From: Phaeoceros laevis
Taxonomy: Eukaryota > Anthocerotophyta > Anthocerotopsida > Notothyladales
DNA length: 30,491 bases
Reading direction: 5' to 3'
Assembly: GCA_049999765.1 (NCBI GenBank)
Contig: JBNGIQ010007174.1
Location: forward strand, 1 to 30,491
In this document: one piece after another, positions 8,775 to 18,161 of the stretch
Numbering within the stretch: the first letter of the stretch is position 1
Layout of the letters: each line of letters starts with the position of its first letter
Notes under the pieces: generated by a model
The model's database searches: none
What the model was told of the DNA's origin: nothing
The model's input: the letters and a program-made list of their open reading frames with translations, nothing else
Translations under genes and position numbers: made by a program

Positions 8775-9823
8775 TTTTACCTCCAAGCTCGGGTTGCCTT
8801 CACCCACAGTCCAAGTGACTCAAGCTGCATTAAGGGATCAGCAGGCCTTGCTATGGCACTACCGCCTTGGGCATGCAAAATTTGATAAAATGAAAGCTAT
8901 GATATCCGATAATACTCTCTACAGAGAGAAATTCCTGCTCAGGTTTGCCGAGAAGCAATTCTGCGAAGCTTGTGCTTTTGGCAAGCACCAACGATTACCT
9001 TATAAAGACACCAACCCAAACAGGGCTACAAAGTTGCTGGAAATGGTGCACTCAGACCTGTGTGGCCACATGTCCACCTCGTCACTTGGTGGTGCCAAAT
9101 ATATCCTTTCGTTTGTTGATGATTGGAGTCGATATACAATCACCTACTTTATCAAGAATAAGAGTCAAACGTTAGGATGCTTTCAGGAATATGTTGTGTT
9201 TGCACAAAGGCAAACTGGAGAGCTGGTTAAGGCTTTACGTACCAATGGGGGTGGCGAGTATTGCTCTGATGAGTTATCGGCTTACTGTCGATCACTTGGC
9301 ATTGCTCGTCAGCTCATCGTTCCCAATACATCTGCACAAAACCCACTTGCGGAGCTTAGCAACAAGCATCTGCAACAAGCTGCTAAATCACTGCTGCAAA
9401 TTTCTGGCTTGTCCAGGGGATATTGGGCAGAAGCTGCTGCTACAGTAAACTATATCAAAAACCGCCTGCCAACAAAAGCTTTCACGGGGTCAACTCCTTA
9501 TGAGCGTTGGACTTCACATAAACCAAGGATTATCTCAGGATCTTTGGGGCACCCATCTCTCTGAAGATTAACGTGTCAAGATGGACTACAAGGCACGCAG
9601 GTATGTCTTCGTAGGATACACCGAAGGTATCAAGGGGTACAAACTTTATGACCCTGCCACCAGAACCACTATGCATGCTAGAAGTGTGCTGTTCAATGAG
9701 CTACTTCTTCTCACACCTCCACAGCTAGCTCCCTTGAGTATGCAAGCTAGTAGTAGTCATTCTGATGAAAGTGAGGATACAGACATAGACAGCCACCAGT
9801 TCAGGTGGCAGCACCACAGATAG
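8775..9823 (+). pseudogene. Copia integrase region
   Basis: The gag-pre-integrase zinc motif is visible (LWHYRLGHAKF ... CEACAFGKH, HxxxH then CxxC). The catalytic core starts MVHSDLCGHM (first Asp) and FVDDWSRY. The second catalytic Asp, normally in TDNGGEY, is lost: the sequence reads TNGGGEY. The Glu motif is AQNPLAELSN in place of QQNGVAERKN, which keeps a Glu. Two frameshifts near 9545-9580 precede the DYKARRYVFVGYTEGIKGYK stretch, a conserved part of the integrase C-terminus. The lost Asp alone would block strand transfer. Confidence 0.9.
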
Positions 9824-11130
9824 TAGCAACACCACCTTCTACACATGGACAGTCCTCCAGTACACCAGTTACAGTCTCCACTCCAGCTGTAGGGCAGCAG
9901 GACCCATTAAACACACCCGTCGAGGAACCTAGCTACTTCTCTGATGACGATGTGTCCAGTCGGGTCTTTGGTGCTCAACACACGGCAGTTAACGGTGATG
10001 AGGAGCCTGTTTATGACAACAATGACGAAGGGTTATCCAATGTGGAAGAAAATATGTTGCCAGCACATACTGAGGTGTACGTACCTGAAGAACCACTGAG
10101 AAGAAGTGCGAGGAGGCACACAGCCTCACCTGATGAATGGCAGACTCCTCGGTTAACATATAACTCCTTTCTGGTGGAAGACCAAGGGGAGCCTATAGAT
10201 CTGAGCGAACCTCAATCATATAAGGAAGCAGTGACCTCCCATGAATCTGAAAAAATGGCACATTGCGATTCAGTCCGAATATCAATCTTTGGTTAATAAT
10301 AAAACATGAGAACTGGTTGATTTACCTCCAGGCCGCAAGGCTATAACATGCAAATGGGTATTCAAGAAAAAGCTTGCACAGGATGGCACGATTGCCAGAT
10401 ATAAAGCTTGACTCGTTGCTCGAGGTTATAGCCAGGTAGAAGGTTTGGATTACACCGAGACCTTCTCACATGTGGTCAGGGCCACGTCCATTAGAACTCT
10501 GCTGGCTATGGCTGCGCAACTACATGATGCACCATATGGATGTCAAAACGGCGTTCTTGAATGGGACCCTGGAAGAAACAATTTATATGAGACAACCTAA
10601 GGGTTTCGAGGACGAGAAATATCCAAACAAAGTGTGCAAGCTTATAAAGATAATATATGGGTTGAAACAGTCACCCAGGGCATGGTACAAGAGAATTGAC
10701 AAGTACCTTAAGGATTCTGGATTTGTACAAAGTGATTCGGACAGCAATATCTACTTGCTACATGACAAGGACAGGGTTGTCTACCTGGCATTGTACGTCG
10801 ATGATGCTGTGATTATCGCTAGCAGTCCAGCACTCATGGACAAGGTAAAAGGGATACTCACATCAGAATTCATTATGACGGACTTAGGCCAGTTAACATA
10901 TTTCCTTGGTGTACAAATTATCCAAAACTTGTCCCTGCACACGGTGTTCATACACCAGTCACAATTCATAAGACAAGTACTTATAAGGTTCCGTATGCAA
11001 GACTGTAAGCCGGCTGCTACACCATTAGCGGTAGGGGACAAACTAACTCTTGATCAATGTCCAAAAACGGAGGAGGAAAGACAACAAATGGAAAAGTTGC
11101 CTTACGGGTTTGTAGTGTGTAGCCTGATCT
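9805..11130 (+). pseudogene. Copia linker and reverse transcriptase
   Basis: An acidic linker (DDDVSSRVFG, then LRRSARRHTASPDEW) leads to EPQSYKEAVTS, the usual start of the reverse transcriptase. After a frameshift near 10250 come WVFKKKLAQDGTIARYKA, an in-frame TGA in place of the next Arg codon, then [18 protein letters not shown] second shift precedes [18 protein letters not shown]. The active-site box LYVDD is at 10791-10805. LTYFLGVQI and the thumb region follow. It copies element RNA into DNA in virus-like particles; this copy is inactivated by shifts and a stop. Confidence 0.92.
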
Positions 11131-11792
11131 ACTTCAAGAATTGGACGAGGCCGGAGTTGTCACAGTCAGTGGGAGCCACGGCACAATTCCTAACAAACTA
11201 TGGGACTCCACACCGGGCAGCTGCACAGAGAATTATGAGATGTCTGAAGGGCACTCCTACACTTGGGTTGCTGTACAAGCAGCATCCAGGGAGTTTATTA
11301 CTTACATGTTTTTTAGATGCTGATTGGGCAGCCAACAAAGACACCAGGAGATCGATTTCTGCAAACTGCCTACTTTTAGGCCAAGATGAGTACCACTCCA
11401 TCATAATTTCATGGTACAGTAAAAAGCAACACGTCGTTGCTCTCTCCTCCACTGAAGCAGAGTACGCAGCCACTGCTACTGCAGCACAGGATGTGGTATA
11501 TACACGAGCATTGCTGGAATCTCTTGGAGAAAAACAAACAGAACCAACCTTGCTAATGTGCGACAACTAGTCGGCAATTGCGTTAGCCCGCAACCCTGTC
11601 ATGCACTCATGCACCAAGCACATAGACATCAAACATCATTTCATTAGACAGGTGATTAGCGAAGGCAATGTGAATCTGCAGTTTTGTCCAACTGATGCAA
11701 ATGTCGCAGATGTGCTAACAAAGGCCTTAGCTAGAGAAAAACATGAGAAGTTTTGCAAGGCCATGGGCCTTACAGAAATGCCAGACACTTAG
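11131..11792 (+). pseudogene. Copia RNase H region
   Basis: The frame continues from the reverse transcriptase. Visible RNase H residues are LDADWAANKDTRRS (first Asp pair, near 11313), ALSSTEAEYAA (Glu) and LLMCDN (third Asp). An in-frame TAG directly after CDN, where a Gln codon is normal, interrupts the domain. Reading on gives SAIALARNP, KHIDIKHHFIR and ADVLTKAL, then the natural stop after MPDT at 11792. It removes template RNA during reverse transcription. Confidence 0.92.
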
Positions 11793-11984
11793 AAACCTAG
11801 CATCCTACTAGGCAGTGCCAGCCAAGCTACCTAAACCTGCATGCCTCCATCCCTGGAATCGGCGCTGTGGCATGGTGGTGGAGCACTTATACCAAGGCTC
11901 TGCAGCCACAAACACAGCACTGGGTCAGCTATAAGTCACAATCCCTGTAGCGAGAGCAACAGCAAAGCGCCAAAGAGGTCATAC

Positions 11985-12270
11985 CGTAGCGCAGGATCAG
12001 CCTGCCATCCTCTGAGAAATCACTGCCTGCATACATGAATTGATATGAGCAGAAGGGTAGAAATTGGAAGGGTGCATCATGGACCAGCCGCGGAAAGCCT
12101 TGGGCGTGGTGCCAACGTGAGTGAGCTTCCTCAAGCTCTTCCTCGAGACTGTACAACTTGGCGAAGCCGGCGCACACAGGACATGGACTCCTCCGCCGAG
12201 GGAAAACACGGAGCGCAAGCACCAATACCGCCGCCGCCAGGAGCGCAAGTGCGGAAGCCGCCAGCGACAT
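11985..12270 (-). CDS. Antisense exon-like ORF inside the Copia 3' region
   Basis: On the minus strand an ATG at 12270 opens a frame for about 95 residues with a strong N-terminal membrane anchor or signal peptide (SLAASALALLAAAVLVLAL) followed by a basic RRR. It then runs through CPVCAGFAKLYSLEEELEEA to a good 5' splice site, CTACG|GTATGA, below 11985. Upstream on the same strand the 5'-UTR-like sequence contains TAGGGTTT (12299-12306), the telo-box common in plant promoters. It looks like the first exon plus leader of a host gene captured in antisense between RNase H and the polypurine tract. I do not recognise the protein. A chance ORF is possible but the splice site, anchor and telo-box together argue against it. 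Confidence 0.45.
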
Positions 12271-12397
12271 TTCGAGCGCAAGTGAATGAGGGAATGAAAA
12301 ACCCTAGCGGGTTTGACCTACTGGTAACCGGGGAATCATGCAGCAAATACAAAAGTTAAATTAGGTTGGATAGAAAATATTTATCTATATATATTGC

Positions 12398-12408
12398 CTA
12401 AGTGGGAG
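12398..12408 (+). promoter_or_regulatory. Copia polypurine tract
   Basis: The purine-rich CTAAGTGGGAG lies directly before the TG of the 3' LTR and serves as plus-strand primer in LTR elements. It is short but correctly placed. Confidence 0.7.
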
Positions 12409-12671
12409 TGTAGAAATTAAGGTTATTTAAGTAGGCATTAGATAGATAATAATAATATATTTAATAGTCGAACCGTCAAACGTGATACGACATAAACAAT
12501 AGATGTAAACGGGCTCGACTTAAACGTCGTGCCCTAAAAGGCCAACCGTCGTCCCGGTGATGGGATGCGGCCAACCGCCACCTCCTTCCTTTAAGAGGAG
12601 CGTGTGCGTGATTCAAACTATCGTCTCCTTGATCTCATCTTTCTAGCATCGATCCTATTGGGAATTCTTCA
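12409..12671 (+). repeat. 3' LTR of Copia (263 bp)
   Basis: TG...CA termini with ATCAA after it. It is uninterrupted and so records the pre-Helitron sequence of the 5' LTR. The conserved block AAGAGGAGCGTGTGCGT is at 12593-12609. Confidence 0.93.
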
Positions 12672-13904
12672 ATCAAGAGTGGATGCACCGGCTTTGCCTG
12701 ACAAACGATCATCATCCGTGATCACTGTGATCGTCTGCACTGTCCACCATATGCATGTTTTCAAAATTTGTGCGCAGGTCTACCGGAAGCTCAATTCCCA
12801 CCATGCCCTGAGTAGTGTCCACAAGCTGCTCGAGAGGTCTGTCCACCATGCCTTGAGGAGCATTCGCCAACAATTGAGTGCAAGTCATGGAGGAAGTGTC
12901 GGAATCTTCAAGTCCTTCAGACTCAGATGAGACATCAACATGGCTATAATCAGCACCGACATCTGAGTTTGAAAACACAGAAATGCCTGGTCCACATGGA
13001 TGCATATCCCTGGAAACTTGAGACTCGGGAATAGTAGAAACCAAGTCCCACTCTGCAATACATGCACTTTGGATGCTATCACCACATGTAGGAGACGACG
13101 GAAGCTCAAATGTGTCCTGAAAGGCTAAATAGTCATCACTGAACGGGACCAGCCATGTGCTGAATGAAGATTGTAGGTGCCAACATGATGTGGGCATATT
13201 GTCTTCTTGAGTTTGCGACAAATTCACTCTTCCATGTGCTGACCTTCTATGTGGTGGTGATCCAGATCCCGGAGTAGCTGAAGAAAGTGGTTCTGCATCA
13301 GCTGCCCGCCTTGTTTGGCTGCCATGCACACTTGGCGGCCGGTTCCTCAAAGTACTCATGTCCATCAAAAGCGCCCAATCCTCCAACGCATCCTCCATAG
13401 CTTTCTTCAAGACTTGAAGGCGCTCTTCACATAAGCCAGTTGCCCGGCCTTGCTTCAATGCCTTAGTGGCAGAGCGCTGATCAGCCTTCGCTTGAGCGCA
13501 CAAGTTGGAAGCATGCCCACCAAGACCGCCTATGCGATCACAAGGTAATTGAGTAAGCGAAACCGGAACGTTAAGAGTGGAAGGGACAGATGCAGGCATC
13601 ACCTCCTCCTCCAGGCTGTCCACACTGTTAGAGCTTGTAGGAGTCCAGATTGCAGTGGCCTGCAACGGCTGCCTACGAGGGAACAGTCCCTCCACGCCAG
13701 CCCGCTTGGCTTGGGCGTACTTAACCCAATCAGGGCGGAGAGAGCCTTGCCCCTTGGAAGCATTCCGGAACTGGCCAGCCAGCACCATCTGCCCAAAGCG
13801 TGCCCAGTTCACAAGCTTGGACAGACGCCTCCACAAAATGTAAGAGTAGACCATCAATGTGGGCACGTACCCACCCTCCAAAGGTTTCCCGTATAAGCGG
13901 GAGT
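12672..13904 (-). pseudogene. 5' part of the ParB/sulfiredoxin-like gene
   Basis: A minus-strand frame open from the CACTA junction at 13904 (SRLYGKPLEGGYVPTLMVYS) to a TGA at 12712 encodes about 397 residues without an obvious start: its first codons are cut by the transposon. It has a hydrophobic/aromatic N-terminal part (SYILWRRLSKLVNWARFGQM), a helical KKAMEDALEDWALLMDM segment, then a Ser/Asp-rich acidic region (SSESEGLEDSD) and a duplicated QGMVDRPLEQLVD / QGMVGIELPVD. A one-base shift near 12715 continues it as DRLSGKAGASTLDELRNSAK through the Copia target site into 2870. So the original protein exceeded 780 residues. I do not recognise this N-terminal region; the ParB-like motif is in the other half. 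Confidence 0.5.
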
Positions 13905-14094
13905 CACTACTAAAAAAATTTCATAAGAGTCACGGATGGGATTCACGCTTGGGGGTCTTGCTATCACGGTTTCCATTTTTTGTCACGGAAACCGTGGAGG
14001 AGTCACTACTGTGTCAAAACTGTGTCAACTATGTACCGTATTTCGGGTTTTTGACACGGTTTCCCGGCAAAGAACCGGCTCCCTGCACCCTCCC
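13905..14094 (+). mobile_element. Left terminus of a second CACTA-type transposon
   Basis: Starts CACTACTAAAAAAATTTCAT and interrupts the ParB-like frame. Subterminal repeats follow: CACGGTTTCC at 13965-13974, its reverse complement GGAAACCGTG at 13987-13996 (a 10-bp stem with 12-base loop), and CACGGTTTCC again at 14055-14064. The terminal sequence differs from the family ending at 704 and 23323 beyond the first six bases. GAGTCACTACT recurs at 14000, so an alternative boundary 100 bases inward cannot be excluded, but only 13905 fits the loss of coding sequence. I find no matching right end in the window. Confidence 0.65.
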
Positions 14095-14194
14095 NNNNNN
14101 NNNNNNNNNNNNNNNNNNNNNNNNNNNNNNNNNNNNNNNNNNNNNNNNNNNNNNNNNNNNNNNNNNNNNNNNNNNNNNNNNNNNNNNNNNNNNN
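14095..14194. other. Assembly gap (100 N)
   Basis: Unknown sequence within the CACTA subterminal region. The bases after it (14195-14335) are GC-rich with CACGTGTCCGCGGG-type words and no gene. Confidence 0.99.
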
Positions 14195-14529
14195 ATTTGA
14201 TGCTGCCACACGTCGATCAACGGTGCCGCCGCACGTCAAGGTAACAGCCCCCGCGTGCCTTTTGGCCCCGGGCACGGCCGTGCTCCTGAAAGGACCACGT
14301 GTCCGCGGGTCCTGCCACCGCGTGTGAGGGATTTTAAAAATCGAATTTCAAATATCTTATTTAAGAGTAATAAGTTACTAATAAAGTTACCATTAAATAC
14401 CGTCAATTGATTTAGAGTTAAAACGGCATGAAGCCACTAATCCTGTTCACACATGGCGGCCTAGGAAAAATCGGGCATGCATAGACTCATATAGAAAGAA
14501 ATAACCATTCTCCGTATCCGCTTTAGGGA

Positions 14530-14990
14530 CCCTGAAAACCCTCCTCCATAGCCTGGATACATCATGCGCTGATGAGGCATTCCTCCCCATTGCATGTAGT
14601 AATCTGAAAGCAAAACTGGATTAGCGCGCATGTCCTAGGTAGACCTCAAAACCTTACAGCATTTGCACAACGTGTGCCGTCCCTCAAAATACTGCAACTA
14701 GGATTTAAGCAATGACCTGGTCCATGCATTTGGGGAGGATAATTGTAAGGCCCTGGTCCTGTCATGTGATTCATGGGACACTCCCAAGCAGGGTGCTCAT
14801 AAGACCCATAATTTGAACAGTATCTGTCATCCTGCATATAATCAACTCAATCAACTACCTCTATGCAAAAGCATATGCTCACATGACTTCAATGAACTAT
14901 TGAAACTGAACTAACCTGCAGATTGTGACTGGGTGCCGGACCCAGTTCTTCCCCAAATCCGTTCTCTACATAGCCACCAAAGTGCAAATA
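14530..14990 (-). pseudogene. Captured fragment of a Gly/Pro/Tyr/Met-rich protein gene
   Basis: Three minus-strand exon pieces with consistent splice sites are visible. The first ends NGFGEELGPAPSHNLQ at a GTTAGT donor near 14925. The second runs from an ATATGCAG acceptor near 14832 (DDRYCSNYGSYEHPAWEC...PPQMHGPG) to a GTCATT donor near 14724. The third starts after TTTTGCTTTCAG near 14604 (YYMQWGGMPHQRMMYPGYGG). The frame is kept across both introns. The C-x3-YG-x3-H-x4-C stretch resembles a zinc knuckle lacking its second Cys. I cannot name the family; the composition suggests an RNA-binding or splicing-related protein. Position behind a CACTA end suggests capture. Confidence 0.5.
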
Positions 14991-14999
14991 TTAGATACT

Positions 15000-15890
15000 C
15001 ATGACTCATCTCAGAGTCTTCCACCTAGCTATAGACAGGCAACAAGTCAACTACCTTGAAAAGGTGGGAAATTCTGCTGGTCTACAAAACAGTATTCCAT
15101 TTACCTGTAAAGAATTTGAAGTTAAATCATTCAGGAGGGAGCACTGGTCCAGATCAAGCTTTGTCAATGCCAGACTGCGAAGTGTCAACTCCGCAAACCT
15201 GCCATTTTGGTGCTTCTAAGTTTACATCCACAACAACATGAGACAAAAGTTGCAAGAGTGCACAGTTCAGGAAGGAAGCCAACATTGTAATTGCGAGTAA
15301 TCGTCAGGGTTATTGTGCTCAGTCGAGGGAGATCTAGATTGACAGCAGTTAAGAAACAGCAAAAGTTCAACTTCAAAAATCTGCAAGTAGAAAGTTTTGG
15401 AATTATCAGAACATATACTTCTAGGATACTACATAGTAGGAAGTGGCAACGAATTTCACACCAATGAGATCGCAGGGTGTGAAAGACAAACATCAAGGAC
15501 TGACTACAGCCAAAAAGGGAAACTCATAAAACAATCGCACGAAAGCTGCTACTTGCAGAACACCATTCACCTCAAACATGAGACAGTGTGAGAGTGCGGT
15601 CATGGAGGAAGACTTGATGCCCTCACAATTCATCAAAGATAATTCAACCAACATCGGCATCCTTACACCCGGTCCATTTTAACAACCCGTCAAATTCATG
15701 ACAGCTGATTTCAAGAACTTTTGCCTTGTTAATTCATGATTCTGCAACAGCAACCTCCAATAACGAATGCAGCAAAACAACTGTGTTGCGGGTGGTCCAG
15801 ATTGTGCACCTGAGTGCTTGCAAATTCCCTCATTCGCTGGGCACTGAAAAGCCTCCCAAAGCGAGTTACGTTTTGTTTGGCAGTCCACAG
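15000..15890. other. Unassigned stretch
   Basis: No convincing gene. Short open frames on both strands have no recognisable motif and no clear splice framework. Part may be intron or 3' UTR of the captured GH9 fragment on the minus strand. Confidence 0.5.
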
Positions 15891-15894
15891 ATAA

Positions 15895-16837
15895 TCACTG
15901 TAGGTTATGGCGAGGAAAGCGGCTCCAATTGAGTGTTGCGGGGAGATGAATTTGCTGACCTACAGCATCCCACCTACAAGGCCAGCTTCGACAAGTTAGC
16001 TCAGATAGTGAAAATGAGGGAGTAACGGAACCAACCTCTAGTAGTATACAACCTTTTGTGCGTTGGCGAGTGGCTGTGGGAGAGTCCGGCAGCGGGGAAC
16101 AGATAAATGCATCCGCTGTTTTTTTGTAGCTTAGCAGGCTTGCTGTGGTCGGTTTGTCGTACTGCTTGCCAAAGTTAACCAGCAGGACTCTTGCTACGAG
16201 AACGTGTTCATGCCAGGGGGACAAGGACAGGCGTTGGAACCCATGACAATGCGACGTAGACAGAATAGGCAACAGGGAGAGCAAAAAATGATGAAAAAAC
16301 ACACCGGGACTCCAGGAAGCTTGTCATCCCAGCTTAACCAACCCGTGTTTCCCCAGTTGGCATACTTCAAGCCGTTTTTCACCGTCACATAGTCCAGATA
16401 CTTCCCTTGTGTTGCATGGTACAGCCACGTTGCGGCCCAAAGCAGCTCATCGTGATGGTTCGTAAAGTTGTTAAATTGCTGCACCAGCGGAACACTTTGA
16501 CTGTAGGTTCCCCTGTGATTATCCGCAAAGTCGAAGAGCTGCCTAGCATGGCCAAGAAGAGTAGCATAATAAGTTGCATAAAATATTGTCCCCACGAAAG
16601 ACCACGGAAGCCGCTGCAAGGGTTGCCGCAGCTTCTCCAACAACATCCGAACCTGCACACGAAATGACGATGTAGCAACCCTGCAAAAAAGAAATCTAGT
16701 GACTGCCACTGAGGGGGTTGGAAGGGTAGGAACCACATACCTGGCGCAGACGCGTTCACTGGGTACGCAGGCCCGAGAATGCCTGCTAGGTCCTCAGGCC
16801 GCACCCAGCAGTCATGGTCCGCCTTCACATCTCCCAC
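15895..16837 (-). pseudogene. Glycosyl hydrolase family 9 endo-1,4-beta-glucanase fragment
   Basis: GH9 enzymes cut cellulose-like beta-1,4-glucans in plant walls. The exon at 16741-16837 (VGDVKADHDCWVRPED) follows a CTGTAG acceptor and ends at CCAG|GTATGT. The next starts near 16652 with SDVVGEAAATLAAASVVFRG. A frameshift is then needed to reach YYATLLGHARQLFDFADNHR, TYSQSVPLVQQF and HDELLWAATWLYHAT, all textbook GH9. It ends at a GTGTGT donor near 16304. A further exon near 16060-16220 has LLSYKKTADAFICSPLPDSP. The N-terminal third and the C-terminal catalytic part are missing or unrecognisable, so it is a broken internal fragment. Its exon boundaries are intact, which means it was copied as DNA, not RNA. 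Confidence 0.85.
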
Positions 16838-16885
16838 CTACAGATGATTCAGTCAGCGTGCTCTTAGATCACTGCAAAAAGAACT

Positions 16886-17157
16886 AAGGTGAGCCCAGTC
16901 AACAATTGCAACCCCATCCTGACGCTGGCCTCCAGATACCGGAACAGCTTGCACACCAGGCACCAGGCCTGCCTATCCTGGCGATCAGGCAGCTTCTCCA
17001 GCACGCTCGGCCACAAATGCTCGTTCATGCCTCCCACATGGTCCTGCAGCCTGCATGCCTTCTTTGCCATCCTCCAAGGCTTCACGTTTTCACATTTTCC
17101 TCGCTCAACTACCCCGCCGCCGCCGCCACCGCCGCCGTGCCAACAGCATGCGGCCAT
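16886..17157 (-). pseudogene. F-box exon fragment
   Basis: An ATG at 17157 opens MAACCWHGGGGGGGGVVERG (the Gly run comes from a CCG microsatellite at 17111-17140), followed by LWPSVLEKLPDRQDRQAWC and LVCKLFRYLEASVRM. The LP-D-RD-RxxxxLVCK pattern is that of F-box proteins, which link substrates to SCF ubiquitin ligases. No LRR or Kelch repeats follow; instead, after a possible intron with acceptor CTGTAG at 16838, GH9 sequence begins on the same strand. It may be a single captured exon, and together the two could give a chimeric transcript. Confidence 0.55.
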
Positions 17158-17260
17158 GGCCGCTCTACTCTACTCTCCCTCCCCTTCACTCCCCTCTGCT
17201 TCACTGCCCTACCTTCCCTCTGCTTTCCCTCTGCCTTCCCTCTCCCTGCCCTAGCCATTA
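17158..17260 (-). promoter_or_regulatory. Polypyrimidine/purine tract upstream of the F-box exon
   Basis: The plus strand is nearly pure C/T (CTCTACTCTACTCTCCCTCC and onward, to CCCTGCCCTAGCC). On the minus strand this is a purine tract directly before the F-box ATG, like the GA-rich leader of many plant genes. No TATA box is evident. Confidence 0.3.
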
Positions 17261-17373
17261 GGGCAAAAAAATCCCTCCTGTCGCGTGCCATTTCGGACGG
17301 AAACCAGGAGACATACTAGGATTGCTTAGTGACCAGCCCCGCATGACTGCATGCGACATGAAGGCAAGTAAAA

Positions 17374-18161
17374 GTGGAGTGCATTGGGTTGGATAGCAGA
17401 CAACATCATCTCTTCGAAACAGGCTGTAGCCTTCTGACCTTCATTGTTTGTGCCATACCCATCATCACCCCAGTCCATGATACCGCATCCCTTGTGGACA
17501 GTCTGTCAAACACTTTGCGTGCATATTCCAACTCGCCATTTCGCATACGTATTTTCGAGACAGGTGCGCAGTTACTCCATCGCCTTCAAGTACTCATCTT
17601 TCCATGATCCCTGAATGCAGCTGCCACCCCTGCAGTAGAGCACCAGCACTCACACAAGCCCTGAGGAGGCAAGCAAACGTAACACGTTTGCTAAAATCAG
17701 GCCTCTGCTCCATCCTTGCATATAATGACAGCGCCTGCAGACCAAGCCTTCGCTCAGCATACCATGTATCCAGTCCCCATGATCTCTGAATGCAGCTGCC
17801 TGCTTGTTGTAGAGCACCTGCAATTGTGCAAACCTTCATGATCATGAGCAAGCAAGTGTAACACTGTCTGCTAAAATCAGGCCCTCCTGCTCCATTTTTG
17901 CATACAATGACAGCACCTGCGAACCAAGCCCGTGCTCAGCATACCCATGTATCTAGTCCATCTTACCGCATCCCTAGTGGACAGACTGTCAAAGACTGCA
18001 CGTGCATCTTCTAACTTGCCACATTTTGCAGACATGCATACGAAACAAATGCCAACGAATATGTCACCTGCAGCCATGGAATCCAAGTGTTTGCGACCAT
18101 CGTGCAGCAGTCCCTCATGACTGCATGCTACTAGAAGTTTCAAGACTGGTGGCTCAACCAC
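17374..18161 (-). pseudogene. Tandemly duplicated PPR pseudogene
   Basis: Minus-strand PPR pieces occur in series: EPPVLKLLVACSHEGLLHDG, then AKCGKLEDARAVFDSLSTRD (17877-18161), then VTFACLLRACVSAGALLQGW (17594-17690), then GELEYARKVFDRLSTRDAVS (near 17440-17540). Plus-strand DNA at 17689-17735 and 17869-17915 (GCTAAAATCAGGCC, CATA(T/C)AATGACAGC) repeats at about 180 bases, so part was duplicated in tandem. Stops and frameshifts separate the pieces. Related in type to the PPR copies at 705-1005 and 23566-24244 but a different subfamily (STRDAV in place of KKNVV). Confidence 0.75.

Larger units (their letters stand above)
2871..12671 (+). mobile_element. Degenerate Ty1/Copia LTR retrotransposon with nested Helitron
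   Basis: Both LTRs begin TGTAGAAATTAAGG and end GGAATTCTTCA, the primer site is TGGTATCAGAGC, the order is gag, protease, integrase, reverse transcriptase, RNase H (the Copia order), a purine tract precedes the 3' LTR, and ATCAA is duplicated at both edges. Without the 2537-bp Helitron it is about 7.26 kb, longer than a typical 5-kb Copia because of two extra blocks (5671-7445 and 11793-12408). By eye the LTRs differ at about 15 positions in some 200 aligned bases plus a 12-base indel, so the insertion is old. Coding frames carry many stops and shifts, and the element is not autonomous. Confidence 0.93.
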
